DNA of 64,000 bases from the NCBI RefSeq assembly GCF_019393635.1, contig NC_057863.1, forward strand, positions 33,733,857-33,797,856. Reading direction: 5' to 3'. Numbering within the stretch: the stretch's first letter is position 1; each line of letters begins with the position of its first letter. Shown here one piece after another: positions 11,063 through 22,959 of the stretch. A model generated the notes under the pieces. The model saw only the letters and a program-made list of their open reading frames with translations, had not been told where the DNA came from and ran no database searches. This DNA is from Dromiciops gliroides (lineage: Eukaryota > Chordata > Mammalia > Microbiotheria > Microbiotheriidae). The position numbers and the translations under genes were made by a program.

Positions 11063-11334
11063 ATAGAGTTGACACGATTACCCTCCGCATGGGCTATGAT
11101 TAGCAAGAGAAATGAATTAGTGCATACATTCATTTATTCAACAAATACTTATTGGGAATCATCTTTGTGAAATGTGTACCAAATCCAGGCTCCTGATGAG
11201 CCTCCAACCTGTTGAAGTAGTTACCATTCCCAGCCCATTAATCCCAGTTTTTCCTATACTTTGCATATTCATAACAGCTCCTCTGCATTAGTCTCCAGAA
11301 CCTCATACACTCCTGCAAGCTCAGGGTGCATTTT

Positions 11335-11500
11335 GATTGTTTATTCCAACCAACACTTATTAAGCACCTATGGTATACTGGGTACCATGCTAGATGCTGG
11401 GAATACAAAGACCAAAAAAAAAAAAGAAGAAGAAGAAGAAATAGCTTTATCTTTCAAGAGATTTACATTCTACTGGGAGAGAGCAACATGTATACAATAA
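11335..11500 (+). repeat. catttattaag-family fragment with A/GAA run
   Basis: Contains caacacttattaagcaccta, ctagatgctgggaatacaaag, an A12 plus (GAA)n run at 11416-11442, and gatttacattctactgggag. Confidence 0.6.
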
Positions 11501-11774
11501 ATTACCTTGGTCTCAGACCTTCATCTGTCAAATGAGGGAATAGATGACCTCTAAGAGGCAATAGAGTTAGAACAAATGACTTTGAAAGCCTCTTCTAGCT
11601 CGAAATCTATGATCCTCTGCAAATTTTATCTTCATATGTCTGTTCTCTATACACACACAAAGTAATTGGGGGAATAGGGGAGCATTAAAAATTGGGGAAT
11701 CAAGATAGTTCCCATGTAGGACATGACACTTCAGCTGAGCCTCGGAGGGCGCTTGGGCTTCTGAGAAGAGGCTT

Positions 11775-11960
11775 TTCTTGGTAGAAGACAAGCGTGGCAC
11801 GTTGGATAGAGAGCTGACCTAGGGAACAAGAAGACCTGGGGTCCTGCTCTGACACCTGCCGGCTGTGTGACCCTGGTCAAGTCACTTCACTTCACAGTCT
11901 AAGGCTATCATTGGTAGAGCAGGTGTCAACCTGCACTAATAGAGGGAGTACACTGCTGAA
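11775..11960 (+). repeat. MIR/Ther-type SINE relic
   Basis: Has a ggatagagagctgacctagg head, agacctggggtcctgctctg, and ctgtgtgaccctggtcaagt. Confidence 0.65.
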
Positions 11961-11999
11961 ATCAGAGATCTGGCCAATTAAACAAAACAGACAGGAGGG

Positions 12000-12430
12000 A
12001 CAGGGGGTACCTTCCCCCCAGGGTATGTTGTAGCCAGCACCAGGTGCACAGAGGCAGGCCCGTGTACCGGTCTTAGCATCTTGGCTTCCAAGGAGGAAGC
12101 TGGATATAACCCTGAGTTGCTTGGATACTGGACGGAAAAGTTTTCGGCCCAGAAATCTTAATGGACACTAATTGTGTCACACTCACTAACAGCAGCCGTG
12201 GTCCTGTTCATCTGTTCGGGTAATCTCCGTGTTTGGGAAAGAAAACAAAAGCCTCCATTTGTGTATTAGGAGGAGACCGGGTGAATATGCCCTTGGGTCC
12301 AACATGTACCCCTCCAGCTGATAAGTTTTTAAATCACGATTGGCTCCTTTCAGAGAGATAAAAAATAATGCAATTTTTTACTTATCGTCTAAAATTAGCG
12401 GATTCTTTTCCATGTGTTCCCTTCATGGTA
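12000..12430. other. Repeat-free intronic block, possible conserved noncoding element
   Basis: I see no interspersed repeat here. The sequence has balanced composition and several isolated CpGs, and it contains stretches such as tttaaatcacgattggctcc and acttatcgtctaaaattagc that look unlike the decayed repeats around it. No open frame or splice pair is convincing. Any regulatory role is inference only. Confidence 0.35.
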
Positions 12431-12436
12431 GAGTGT

Positions 12437-12610
12437 AACCAGAGGCCTGGGCTCAGATCTCAAGCCTGATGTTTATTTCTGTCAGAACACGGACAAGTCA
12501 TTTAACTTTGCTGGGCCTCAGTTTCCTCAAATGTAAAAATGAGGGGAATGATTAGATGATCTCTGAGGCCTTTTCCCAGCTCTAAATACATATTCATCAG
12601 TTGTTCGTAA
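12437..12610 (+). repeat. MIR/Ther-type SINE relic
   Basis: Carries acacggacaagtcatttaac, gggcctcagtttcctcaaat and a gattagatgatctctgaggc tail. Confidence 0.65.
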
Positions 12611-12721
12611 CTGTTCAGCTGAGATAAAAGAATCTTTAGCACAAGGTTGGCTTGTGCACCTACAATAACCCCTGAGGGCTCAGAACCCTAACCTCACTGA
12701 GATAAATCTTGTCATTCAAGA

Positions 12722-12885
12722 GCAGGGGTTCTTGGGGGGGGGGGTGTCATGGCCCTTTGACTGTCTAATAAAATCCATCTCAATATGATTTATAAATACA
12801 TAAAATACCTAGAATTACAAAGGAAGCTAATTATGTTAGAATACAGTTATCAAAATATTAACAACAAAAATCCAGTTGGCCTGGG
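12722..12885 (-). mobile_element. hAT-like MITE, partial
   Basis: Starts agcaggggttcttgg and contains ataaaatacctagaattaca and atacagttatcaaaatatta. The same family recurs at 53130-53530, 56492-56830 and 59440-59665. Only part of the second end is present. Confidence 0.55.
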
Positions 12886-14184
12886 CCTCAGATTAAGGCC
12901 ATGCCACCATGGATGCTGCTTTCCTAATTTTGCTACCCCTGGTTACTAAGAGTGGGTGGTAAGCCCAGTGGAAAGGCAGGCCTGTTTATCATCATTTATC
13001 ACTGATGGTAATTTCCTAAGAATTCTGAATGTATTTTCGTTTTACCATCTGGGTGGTATAGAGTACAACATTCTGCTCAGGGCTCCAAAGGCCCGAAAAG
13101 AAAGCAGAGAACTCTGAGAGAGCTTACAGTCTGTTGGGAGATGAGACGTGTAAACAAAACGAAGCATGTACATGAAATAATCATAGCACCTAACCGCAGC
13201 AGTGACGCGATGAGCATGACATCGATCAGACTCAGATTCATGGCAATGTACAGCCTAGGAAATAATAAAACTTGCCCAAAGGGACCTGAATATCCAGTAT
13301 CAGCTGCGTGGGGAGGTAGTGTGTCCCTCCTCCACCCCCTACCCTTACCCAGTGGAGCCTGGATCACCCTCAGTCATGCACAGTGTAGAATTCTCTTTCA
13401 GATCTGGGTAGAGCTAAGCATCCTCAGAGGTCCCTTCTGAGGTTGGGAACCTGTGATTTCTATTTGTGTGTCTTGCTACGAGCAGGCTGGGAACATTGTG
13501 TTCTTGACTCGAAAGGGAGCCAGAAAGAGCAGCCCGACACAAATGGGGCATGGCCATGAGTGGCAGAGACCAAGCAGTATTCAGCCGGGAAGATGGGCAC
13601 GGCGAGGAATGAGCCTTGTACTGCCATCGTTTTAATAAAAGAAAGAACACCCTATTTAAACACATGAACAAGAGGACAGGACGTCAGAGGGCCCCTTGTG
13701 TATTAATCAGACCTTCACCGTGTTCTGTCCTGGAACGTACAGTTGCCCAGTATGGACAGGGTTCAGGGATGAGGCAGAGCAAGAATCAGCGTTACAGAGA
13801 AGGGAGAAGACGTAGGGCCCAGAGACAATAAGGGAATTCAAATGTATACAGAGCTGTATTATTGCAGGCTGGGGGCAGAGCTAGAATAATAGGCCAGGGA
13901 ATCAATTGAAACATAATCTGGAAGTGGAAGCTGCTTTCTGATTGCAGCCCTGCTCATCACAAAGGATCCCCTTTCCAGCTCATTTGTTTGGGAGGGATTC
14001 TTGTAGAATTCTTGAGGCTGGCTGGGGGCTTTTTTGTTGGTTGGTTGGTTTTGACCCATTAAGATGACACTAAATATAAGACTATTTAAATATAAGATGT
14101 TTTTGGAGGTATCAATAGTAAAACACCCACTGATAATATGTTTCCAAGTAATTACCCTTTTCTAAGGGAATTTTGGTTACTTGT

Positions 14185-14410
14185 ATATCATTAGGAAAAC
14201 CACGGTTCAAGTCCAGTCCCCACACATGGCTGTGTGGCCATGGGGAAATCGTAGTATCATCAGTTCAAAGTTAGAATGGAGCTTAGAGGTGGAGTCCAAC
14301 CCCTTCATGTTACAGAAAAGGAAACTGAGGCACAGAGTGGTTCAGTGGTTTGCCTAGGGTCACAAAGCCAGTAAGTGTCTAAGCAGGATGAGAACTTAGG
14401 TCTTTTGAAA
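14185..14410 (+). repeat. MIR-type relics
   Basis: Two MIR-like blocks: tggctgtgtggccatgggga, and a gttacagaaaaggaaactgag / gggtcacaaagccagtaag segment. Confidence 0.55.
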
Positions 14411-15153
14411 AAAGAAAGAACTTAGGTCTTTTGTCTCCAAAATCAGTTCTGCTTCCAGCACAGCACATTACCACACTTATTTCATGCAGGACCCTGTGCC
14501 GGACAGTGAGAGTCACAAAGCCTTGTAATTGAGGCTTAGAGGATGGCTGTCCTCCATGCTTTACCAGCATCTTGTAATTAACTCCTATGCTGTTAATGTG
14601 AGAATGCTAGCAAATATTTCACATGCAGAGAAACTGAGTCACACACACAAGCTTATGTGGTACTGCTTTTTTTCATCTAAAACTCCCAGGTTGATTTTTA
14701 ACTCTGGGGACAGTAGTGGCACCAAGAAAAAAAAAAGTGCCTGGGGGTGGTCCTGGAATGGAAAACAAACACTGGCCAGCACTTTTCCCATCAAGCTCCC
14801 AGACCACAGGGTCTCTTTCACTCAGGTGAGGCCTTGGCTGGTTCTGCTCACATGTAGGAATGATTCTGACTAGGGATGATGCCTTCCTCGCATATTCTGA
14901 ACTCTGGAAATACCCACTGGGAAAATCACCATGGTAATAAAATCCATTGGTGATGACCATGAATACTGTGGACCCAAGCAGTATCTTAGAGGGGAGGAAG
15001 GAATATTCATGGACCCTTTGCTGAAACTTGTCATCTGTTCACTCTTGGCTGCTAAATTTACAATCCCACTTCCTAAGGCACAGGTCAACATCTTGTTGCT
15101 CATGAAAAAGGGTAACATGCGTGGAGAAATGGGTTCAGAATCTTGTAAACAGA

Positions 15154-15275
<122 letters not shown>

Positions 15276-15424
15276 ACATTTGGGCCACGTCTAAGTAGTT
15301 CTGGGGCTAAATCTTCTAGAAATCTCGTCCTAAATGCTAGCCATTAAGAACAAATGATCCTATTAAATTTCAAAATTGAGGTCAGGATGGGAACTGGTGA
15401 GAAAGCATTGGGGCTCCTGGTTGT

Positions 15425-15700
15425 TGTTTGTCTTTCATTTGCAAAGAAGACCGTGACAGACGTCATGACTTGCAACAAATTGGATTTAAGTGAGGGAAGG
15501 CTGTTCAAAGTCACAAACCCCACTCTCTCCTCCAGAACCACATCTGAATCCAGTGGCAAGATAAACATCAGGACGACTAGAGATGGCCCCAGATATTTAA
15601 GGCAATCGAGGTTGAGTGACTTGCCCAGAGTCATACCTGAGTTCACATCCCCCTGACTCCAGGGCCAGTGCTCTATCCACTGTGCCACCCAGCCCAAGAG
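15425..15700 (-). repeat. Long-form marsupial SINE
   Basis: Begins with a segment absent from the short SINEs (ttcatttgcaaagaagaccg, tggatttaagtgagggaagg, aacatcaggacgactagaga), then joins the usual antisense core and ends at the head ccactgtgccacccagc. It reads as a longer subfamily. Confidence 0.65.
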
Positions 15701-16069
15701 GGCTCCTGGTGACCCCTTCTGAATCCATTCACTCAGAGATTCAATCAGTTCAATTCCCCAAACATTTATTAAAAGCCGCATGGCTAGGTGCTGACAATAA
15801 AACCATGAGGACAAAGTAGCCCCTGCTCTCAAAGGGGTTAACATTCCACCAAGGACCCTATGCTGCCAGCCATATCCATAGCTTATTTGAGCCAGAAGGG
15901 ACCTTAGAGTTCATCTAAACCAGGGGTTCTTAACATAAGATCCATGAACTTGCCCAGTGTCACTCACATAATAAGCCAGAGTTGCAGTCCAGCCCTCTCT
16001 CCACTATACCACCATCATCAGGGGCTGATCTCCTTCTTCCTCTTCCTCCTCTGCCTCCTTTTTCTTTTC

Positions 16070-16231
16070 TTTTTCTTTTTTTTTTTTTTTTTTGGCGGGG
16101 CAATGAGAGTTAAGTGACTTGCCCAGGGTCACACGGCTAAGTAAGTGTCAAGTGTCTGAGGCCAGATTTGAACTCAGGTCCTCCTGAATGCAGGGCTGGT
16201 GCTTTATTCACTACACCACCTAGATGTTCCC
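16070..16231 (-). repeat. Marsupial CORE-SINE
   Basis: T-tail 16070-16094, then gcggggcaatgagagttaag, cttgcccagggtcacacggc, ending accacctagatgttcc. Confidence 0.88.
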
Positions 16232-16352
16232 CATATCTCTTCTTTTAAAAGGCTCCATTCCTTATCATAAGAACCCACTTCAGCAGGGTGACAAGCTCCA
16301 AGGGACCCTACAACTGGAGCTGCCCATCAAGTTGTCTTAAAACTACATGGAG

Positions 16353-16500
16353 GGGGCAGCTAGATGGCACAGTGGATAAAGCACCAGCCCTGGATTAAGG
16401 AGGACCTGAGTTCAAATCCAGGCTCAGACACTTGACACTTACTAGCCATGTGACCCTGGGCAAGTCACTTAACCCTCATTGCCCCACCAAAAAAAAAACA
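16353..16500 (+). repeat. Marsupial CORE-SINE
   Basis: Head ggggcagctagatggcacag through an A-tail. The flanks aactacatggaggg and aacctgcatggaggg form the target duplication. Confidence 0.93.
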
Positions 16501-16587
16501 AACCTGCATGGAGGGCAGTGAGGCAGATAGTCTGTGCTACCTCCTTCCCCTCCATGTCATTTAAATGTCCTCAATTATCAGACATTC

Positions 16588-16740
16588 ACAGCTAGGTGGC
16601 GCAGTTGGATAGAGCACTGACCCTGGAGTCAGGATGAGCTGAGTTCAAATCCAGTCTCAGACGCTTGACACTTAACTAGCTGTGTGACCCTGGGCAAGTT
16701 ACTCAATCCCAATTACCTCACCAAAAACAAAACAAAAAAC
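16588..16740 (+). repeat. Marsupial CORE-SINE
   Basis: Head cacagctaggtggcgcagtt, core and a CAAAA-type tail, in the same orientation as the copy just upstream. Confidence 0.9.
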
Positions 16741-16764
16741 CCCACAAAGATGAGAGCAGTTATT

Positions 16765-16945
16765 TTCTAGCCTACCACAGTAGAAAGAGTGCTGGTTTTA
16801 GAATGGCCAGACCTAGTTTTGAATCCTAGCTCTTTCATTTGCTAGCTGTGTGACCTTGGGCAAGTCACTTTTCTGCCTCAGAATCCTCATCTACAAATAT
16901 GAGGATCCAATGATATAATATTTGTAAGATACTTTGCAAACACGG
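16765..16945 (+). repeat. MIR/Ther-type SINE relic
   Basis: Contains gaaagagtgctggttttaga, ctagctgtgtgaccttgggc and ctcatctacaaatatgagga. Confidence 0.65.
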
Positions 16946-18284
16946 AAACTAGACTCAAATGTAAAAAATGTTTAACAAAATAAATAAAAATACTATGTAA
17001 CATAGGTAATGTTAATTTGTGCTTCTCTCAGTATGCTGCCCACAAAGAGTGTTTAGTACAGTGTCTAGAACCTATTAGGAGTTTAATAAATGTTTTTTGA
17101 TTGATATTCAAGTTTGAAAGCACTGTCCTGTACAAGGTCTTACCTTACTTATTCTTTTTACCCAATAAACTGAAAGCACCACTCCTCTGTGCACTAAGCA
17201 TTTATTAAGTGCCTCTTGTGTCCTGAGCACTCGCAATGTAGTGACCAAAGAAGGAAATAGATGTTGTTCTCAAAGGAGCTTACAGTCTGTTAGAGAACCT
17301 TGAGTCAAGTTAAGTCAACTTACATTTAAGTGGCTACAGTGTGCCAGGCACTTGGCTCAATCAAAGGCTGACGCCGTTTTACACTTGTCTTTGTATCTTT
17401 AGTGCTTGGCATAATACCTGGCACACAGTAGGTGCTTTATTAAATGCTTAATTAATAAACAGATGACAAAGTGTCATGGAAACTCAGGTTGTTATTTCAG
17501 GCCTTCCTTCTTCCCTGGAAGCACTGTCATATTGCTCTGAGAAAACATGGGTAGTAATATGGTGATAAAGGGGAGTAATTATAAGAATGTTAGCTCTCTG
17601 GAGGCAGAAACTGTTTCATTTTTGTAGCTAGCTCTCCAGTGCTTAGCCAAGTACCTTGAACAGAGTAGATGCTTAATTGATATTTGTTGGTGAGCTCAGC
17701 CTCCAAAAAGAGTTGAGAAAACAGATCTTCTTCTGTTCTTTGCAAAGGTGGGTAACTCTGGGTATGGAACATTGCATATACTCTCAGTCTCCCTTGATAT
17801 TGTCTTTTTTCCCTCTTTATTCTTTGCTAAAAGAGATGGGCTTGCTGGGTAGTAGCCTGAGAAGAGATACATTCAGAAATTAAGGGGATAGAAATGTTTT
17901 TTACATGGTTGCATGTCTAACCTATGTCGGATTGCTTACTGTCTCAGGGAAGAGGAAGAGGAGAAATGAAGAGAGAGATGGAATTTGAAGCTCAGCTTTT
18001 TTTTTTTGTTAAATGTTAAAAAATTGTTTTTAACTTGTAATTGGGGGGAAATGTTATATAAAAAAATTATGGGGATGTTAAAAAACAAGCCCTAAATAAT
18101 GTTTATAGATTATAAACAAGTATTTATCTAATTGAACTTTGAGGCAAAAAAATTCCCATATTGTGTATGGGTTGTAGCCATGTCCCTTTCTATCATATTA
18201 TGATAATAATAATTATGATAATAATTTACAAAGCACTTTAATAACCTTTATGTAATGCTTTAATAATAACTAAAATTAAATCGC

Positions 18285-18612
18285 TCTATAATAATAATAG
18301 CTAACCTTTACATAGTGCTTTAATAATAATAGTTAACATTTACGTAGCACTTTAATAATAATTAAAATTCATATAGTAGTGGTGGTGGTGGTAATAGCAG
18401 CAGCAGCAGTAGTAGCTAACCTTTTACCAGGCACTGTGCTTACAAATATTCTTTCATTTCATCCTCACAACAACCCTGCAAGGAAGGTACTGTTATTATC
18501 CCCATTTTGAAGATGAAGAAACTAAGGCAAGCAAGAGTTAAGTGACTTGAGCAGGACCACAGAGCTGGACAATGTCTGAGGCTGGGTTCTGTCTCAGTCA
18601 GCTCTTTCTGAC
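18285..18612 (+). repeat. MIR-type relic next to the FNDC3B terminal exon
   Basis: Short AT-rich repeats (taataata with aacctttacatagtgcttta) run into caggcactgtgcttacaaat, catcctcacaacaaccctgc and ttatccccattttgaagatg, and end in ctttctgactccaagcccc. This ends about 130 bp before the exon acceptor. A (GGT)n/(AGC)n run lies at 18379-18413. Confidence 0.65.
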
Positions 18613-18717
18613 TCCAAGCCCCAGGAATACTGTGGGCACTATGGAGCCCCCGTTGGCCTGTGTGGCCATAGATGTTTTTCCCAGTCCACATGGCTTTGTG
18701 AAATGGACTAACAGCAA

Positions 18718-18739
18718 CTTTCCCGTTTCTCTCGCCAAG
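18718..18739 (+). promoter_or_regulatory. FNDC3B: 3' splice site of the FNDC3B terminal exon
   Basis: A pyrimidine-rich tract (ctttcccgtttctctcgcc) ends in AAG at 18737-18739. The exon then starts in phase 0 at the codon for Val-Tyr-Lys-Gly, where recognisable FNDC3B sequence begins. Upstream translation matches MIR and unique intron, not FNDC3B. Confidence 0.85.
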
Positions 18740-19051
18740 GTGTACAAGGGAGAAGATGCAACCTTCCAGATCTCAGGCCTTCAGAACAACACCGAATACC
18801 GATTCCGCGTGTGCGTGTGTCGTCGTTGCTTAGATACCTCACAGGAGCTGAGTGGAGCCTTCAGCCCTTCGGCCGCTTTTGTATTGCAGCGGAATGAGAT
18901 GATGCTTGCGGGAGAAACGGGGTGCTTTGATGACCCCAAAAGGAAGAGCCCGATGCCTACTGATGGACAGTTTGCAGCCCTCATCGTTGTGGGCTTCGCG
19001 GGCCTGTCCGTTTTGTTTGCCTTTATATTACAATACTTCTTAATGAAGTAG
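18740..19051 (+). CDS. FNDC3B: FNDC3B last coding exon (partial gene): fibronectin type III domain-containing protein 3B C-terminus
   Basis: Encodes the last 103 residues plus a TAG stop. FNDC3B (FAD104) is a large protein of multiple fibronectin-III domains, tail-anchored in the ER membrane and reported to affect adipogenesis, adhesion and migration. Residues 1-50 of the exon (VYKGEDATFQ, then NNTEYRFRVCVCRRC and SPSAAF) are the end of the final FN3 domain, with the Y-x-F-R-V strand. Residues 51-77 are a charged linker (KRKSPMPTD). Residues 78-100 form a hydrophobic helix (FAALIVVGFAGLSVLFAFIL) and the protein ends QYFLMK, the expected tail anchor. The ending favours FNDC3B over FNDC3A, whose C-terminus I remember as different (IIQYFVIK). 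The exon starts in phase 0. Differences from the human tail lie mostly in the linker. Earlier exons lie left of the window. Confidence 0.93.
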   Translation: MYKGEDATFQISGLQNNTEYRFRVCVCRRCLDTSQELSGAFSPSAAFVLQRNEMMLAGETGCFDDPKRKSPMPTDGQFAALIVVGFAGLSVLFAFILQYFLMK

Positions 19052-20046
19052 ACCAGTCCAACAGAGTCTGAGGTATGAATTTAGGTAATGCTACGCATTA
19101 TAATACACAACATTTATCCAGATAGTCCTTTTTTTAAAAAACAAAAATTTTTTTTAAAAACCTTTTTTGTTCTTTGATTTATATACTTCTCTTGTTTTAC
19201 AGTTCTAGCTAGGAATAAAATATCAGTGTTTTGGTGCACCTTTTTGAAATGCAAAACTAGGAAGAGGTTCAACTGGATCAATAAGCAAACCAGATACCAA
19301 AAGCAGGCTTTCCTCGCGCTGAGTTTTCTTTTCATTTTTTTTCTTTCAATTTGCCTTTACAGTTTTCACCAGTGTCTTTCTCAACCTTCAATTTTATATG
19401 TTACCGTTTAGTAGACGATAATCACCAGTCACTTCTTTATGTCTTTTTTTTTTAATCATCGTATTCTTGTAAACATTAATCAGTTACAATGTGTGTAGCG
19501 ATAGGGCCGGAGTTCTGTTGTAAGTGAACAGACGAGGTATTTGAAGTATCGCCAACAACGTTGCATGAGACTGATTCACTACAAGGCATCTGCCCTAAGC
19601 ATCATTTACTGTTTATTTTTATTTTTATTTTTTTGTCACTCAGTTATTTAACGATGATTAGCTCATTTAAATCAGAACGTGTACTACAGGCTAAAATATT
19701 TTTATAATCTGTTATTCTTATCATTTTTTAACACTATGAACTGCCTCTATAAAAAAAATCAAGTAACCAAAATGCATATCAGTGATGGCGCATTCTAGAT
19801 TTTTCCCATGTCAATCCATAGCAGTAATTTTAAGAGGGCATTGTGCAATAGCTAGCTAGTTATCTCCTTGGTCAGCTGTCTGAAAGCTGCTTTACCTTGT
19901 TTGTCTAGCCTTGTATATAACTACTCCTAATCTAATCACTAGATTTTATTATATTCTGTTACATTGGACATGAATTATATGACTAGGACTGGTGACAGCT
20001 TCCTGCCTCTGCTGATTGCAGGCAATTTTACACTAACCATGAGCAG

Positions 20047-20056
20047 TCTTTCTCTT

Positions 20057-20100
<44 letters not shown>

Positions 20101-20220
20101 CCTCTCTCTGTCCCTCTCTGTCCATCTCCCCTCTTCCTCCCCCTCTCCCTCACTCTTTCCCTCCTTCTCTCTCTCTCTCTTTGTCTCTCTCTATCTCTGT
20201 CTGTCTGTCTGTCTCTCCCC
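20047..20220. repeat. (CT)n pyrimidine tract in the FNDC3B 3' UTR
   Basis: A pure CT run followed by imperfect CTCTGTCC, CCCT and CTGT units, about 174 bp of nearly all C/T on the transcribed-sense strand. Confidence 0.97.
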
Positions 20221-20464
20221 TTGTCAGTTCATTATTTTTGGAAGATCCGCTGGTAGACCAATGGTTGTCTCGTTCTTTGAGGTATCGATGAAGTGATTGC
20301 ATTCCAGTATCTTTAACCAGTATACACAAGCCTATTCTAACAGAGCAGATGGAAATTGACAAAATAAAATTGACAAGACAAAATTAAAAGTTGACTAAAT
20401 TCATAGTTTGTCTTACCATATTTTGACCTGGCTATACATGCATACATAAATACACAGGGAGTGG

Positions 20465-20690
20465 GATGGTCTGGTGGTTAATACGGAGTATTGGAAGTCA
20501 GGAGCTCTAGATTCTGTCCCTGGTTCTGTCACTAACTTGCTGCGTGACCTTCAGAAGTCACTTTAACCTCTCTGTGCCTCAGTTTCCCCAGCTATTGAAA
20601 ACAAGACTGGGGATTCTAATACTTGTTTGTAAGTGCTTTGAGAGCCTCGGACAACAGGTGCTATAGGCTGCGTGCAAAGCATTATTCTGA
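20465..20690 (+). repeat. MIR in the FNDC3B 3' UTR
   Basis: Contains gatggtctggtggttaatac, gctgcgtgaccttcagaagt, ctctgtgcctcagtttcccc and tttgtaagtgctttgagagc, the full MIR order in sense orientation. Confidence 0.75.
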
Positions 20691-21783
20691 CATGCTGATT
20701 TGAAGTCATGAGAGAATCAATTTTTTTTTTTAACCCAAAGTCATTGGACTATTTATATGAAGTCAGTAATGTAAGAGTACCTCAGGGACATTTCAGAGTT
20801 GGAGGTGCAAATTATTCCAAAAGGGTGCAACAAACACAGTGTAATCCCCTGCTTTTTTGTTTTATTTTTTGTTTGTTTTTTGTATATTTTTGCTACTTGG
20901 TTTGGCTTGGTCATAGCTCTGTCGTGCTTGGTCTACATTGTCTGCAATGCCGTGTCCTCCTGTACTAGTGTGAGATTCCCATCACCAAAGTCATGGGGAA
21001 AACCAACCATACCTTTGTTTGGGATTTATTTATACTATATTCTGCATTCAGTACTTTAAATACCAATTACAGTGCAATCTTTTATTTATTGTAAAAAAAA
21101 ATAATAAAAAGTGTACTTATGTACTAATTGTCCCTGGTAGCATGTTATATTTTTTGTCTTGTTTTATAATGTTGTAATTTTAGGTCAGTCCTTTTTTTTT
21201 TTCTCCCTGGCAACATTGGTAGTGTTATTAATCTTTTGACATTTTCTTGTGTTTTTTAAAGATGAGAGCATCTAGTATATTCAATGCCAAAAACAAAAAA
21301 ATAAATAACAATAATAAAAAATAAAAAAAACAACCCATGATCAGTGATTGCAAAGTTTACATGTATCCAGAAATCATAATCATCTCTTAGAAGGAAGTGC
21401 TGAGATCCATGAATCATGCTGTGTGCCTAGGTCAGTGTAGGACATAGGGGAGTTTGATATTTTGTCATGAATGGTAAGAATGAGTTGAAGTCGCCTGGCA
21501 AATGAGTAGCACCAACATCTCTTTTTGCCAAAGCTCCGCCATTTTGAAATTTGCCCCCTTGTGATTTTAATGGATTTGCCATATAAACAAACCATTCAGG
21601 CCTTGCTGTCATATTTGGGGAGTGGGTATTTTGTGGGAAAAGCATCATTTTGAAGCAGTGAATATTCAACTTAAGTACAGCTTTCCCCGCCTTGTCCCTT
21701 CTGCCCCACTTGCCATTTTGAAAAAAAATCTCTATTGGCTGAGTACTTCAGAACTGCTGCTCCAGCAAAATCCTCTGTATTAG

Positions 21784-21842
21784 TTGTGTGTGTGTGTGTG
21801 TCTGTGTGTCTGTGTGTGTGTTTATTGTGTATGTTTGTGTGT
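21784..21842. repeat. (TG)n microsatellite in the FNDC3B 3' UTR
   Basis: Interrupted GT array with TCTG and TTTATTG breaks. Confidence 0.93.
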
Positions 21843-21989
21843 TTAATAGAGTAATAATAGTTTGTGCCAAAATGGCTTTGGCTATTTGACCATTTTTGAT
21901 TTTGAAAATCTTTTGTTTTGCCACCAATAAGCTGAAATAGTTGAAACAAAAGCCTGAAACACTTCATATTATTGCTGCCCAGAGTCATT

Positions 21990-22160
21990 GGTATGGAAAG
22001 ATCAGGCTCTGGGTTGGAGATGGAAGGCCCAGGTCCAAATATCAGTTCTACTCTTTACCCTTCCTGTGACCTTGCATCAACCCTAAACCTCTCAACCTCA
22101 ATGACCTAACTATAAAATGAGGGGGTTGTCCCTCCCAAATCTAAATCCTATAAAGTCCTA
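21990..22160 (+). repeat. MIR in the FNDC3B 3' UTR (second copy)
   Basis: tctgggttggagatggaagg, cttcctgtgaccttgcatca and a tataaaatgagggggttgtc tail. Confidence 0.6.
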
Positions 22161-22206
22161 CTTGTTAGCACAATGAGGGTCTAGGAGTGGTTACTCTGCT
22201 TAGCAT

Positions 22207-22258
22207 CACATACATGCACACACACGCATGCACACACACAAACATACACACAAACACA
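22207..22258. repeat. (CA)n-rich run in the FNDC3B 3' UTR
   Basis: Imperfect CA units with CATG and AAACA variants. Confidence 0.85.
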
Positions 22259-22953
22259 TTGCTGAGGTCTTCACCTCCCCCTTAGCACCGAGCACAGTGC
22301 CTTCTACGCGATGGGTGCTGAAAACACATTCACTGACTTGAGCTAAATATTACCGTAGGCCTCCAATGTACACCGGACAGTAAACTAAAGTGTCCCAAGA
22401 CTTTACAATGTATAGAAATAAATGACTTCCTGATGCTCTTAACTTCTCCCCATATGTCAAACCCTTCAGCCCCTGCTTTCAGAAGTACCAGTCATATGAA
22501 GCAAAAAATTTGAGTCCAAAATTGTTTAATTGGGGGGAGGGGGGGAAATGAGCCTTTTTAAGGGGGAAAAATTCTTTTTCATATTCTCTACCTTGTTTTT
22601 ATCGACTTGAAACATTGAGGGTCTTCTAATCTTGGTTGGTTGGCTACGGTAACTCAGTATTCATGTCAAAATTGAAAAGTGCCCTAGCTGAAGTGTTTGA
22701 ATGTTTTCCTTGCACAATTCTTTAAATTGAAAGACAAAAAATGGTTTACCTCACTGTTGGACATACATTCCAAGCTTTTCAACTTTAAGAGAGAAATAAT
22801 CATAAGTTTTTTCCTGTATTGTAAATTTTAGACTATTTCACATGCATTGTATTAAAACTGCCATATCAATTTTAATGTATAGATTTTTGCAAATATTACA
22901 CTATATGTAATACCTAACTGTATCTGTAGTGTATATGTAATATATTTATGCTC

Positions 22954-22959
22954 AATAAA
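22954..22959 (+). terminator. FNDC3B: FNDC3B polyadenylation signal
   Basis: AATAAA within ctcaataaatgttttaattc, followed by a T/GT-rich stretch. It is the last good signal before repeat-rich intergenic DNA, so cleavage is expected about 15-25 bp further on. Confidence 0.75.

Noticed and set aside
18572..18739. Upstream extension of the FNDC3B frame as coding sequence
   Set aside because: A good acceptor separates it from the exon, and the extension translates MIR-derived and unique intron sequence.
19964..20296. 110-codon Leu-Ser-rich frame
   Set aside because: Translation of the CT tract in the FNDC3B 3' UTR.
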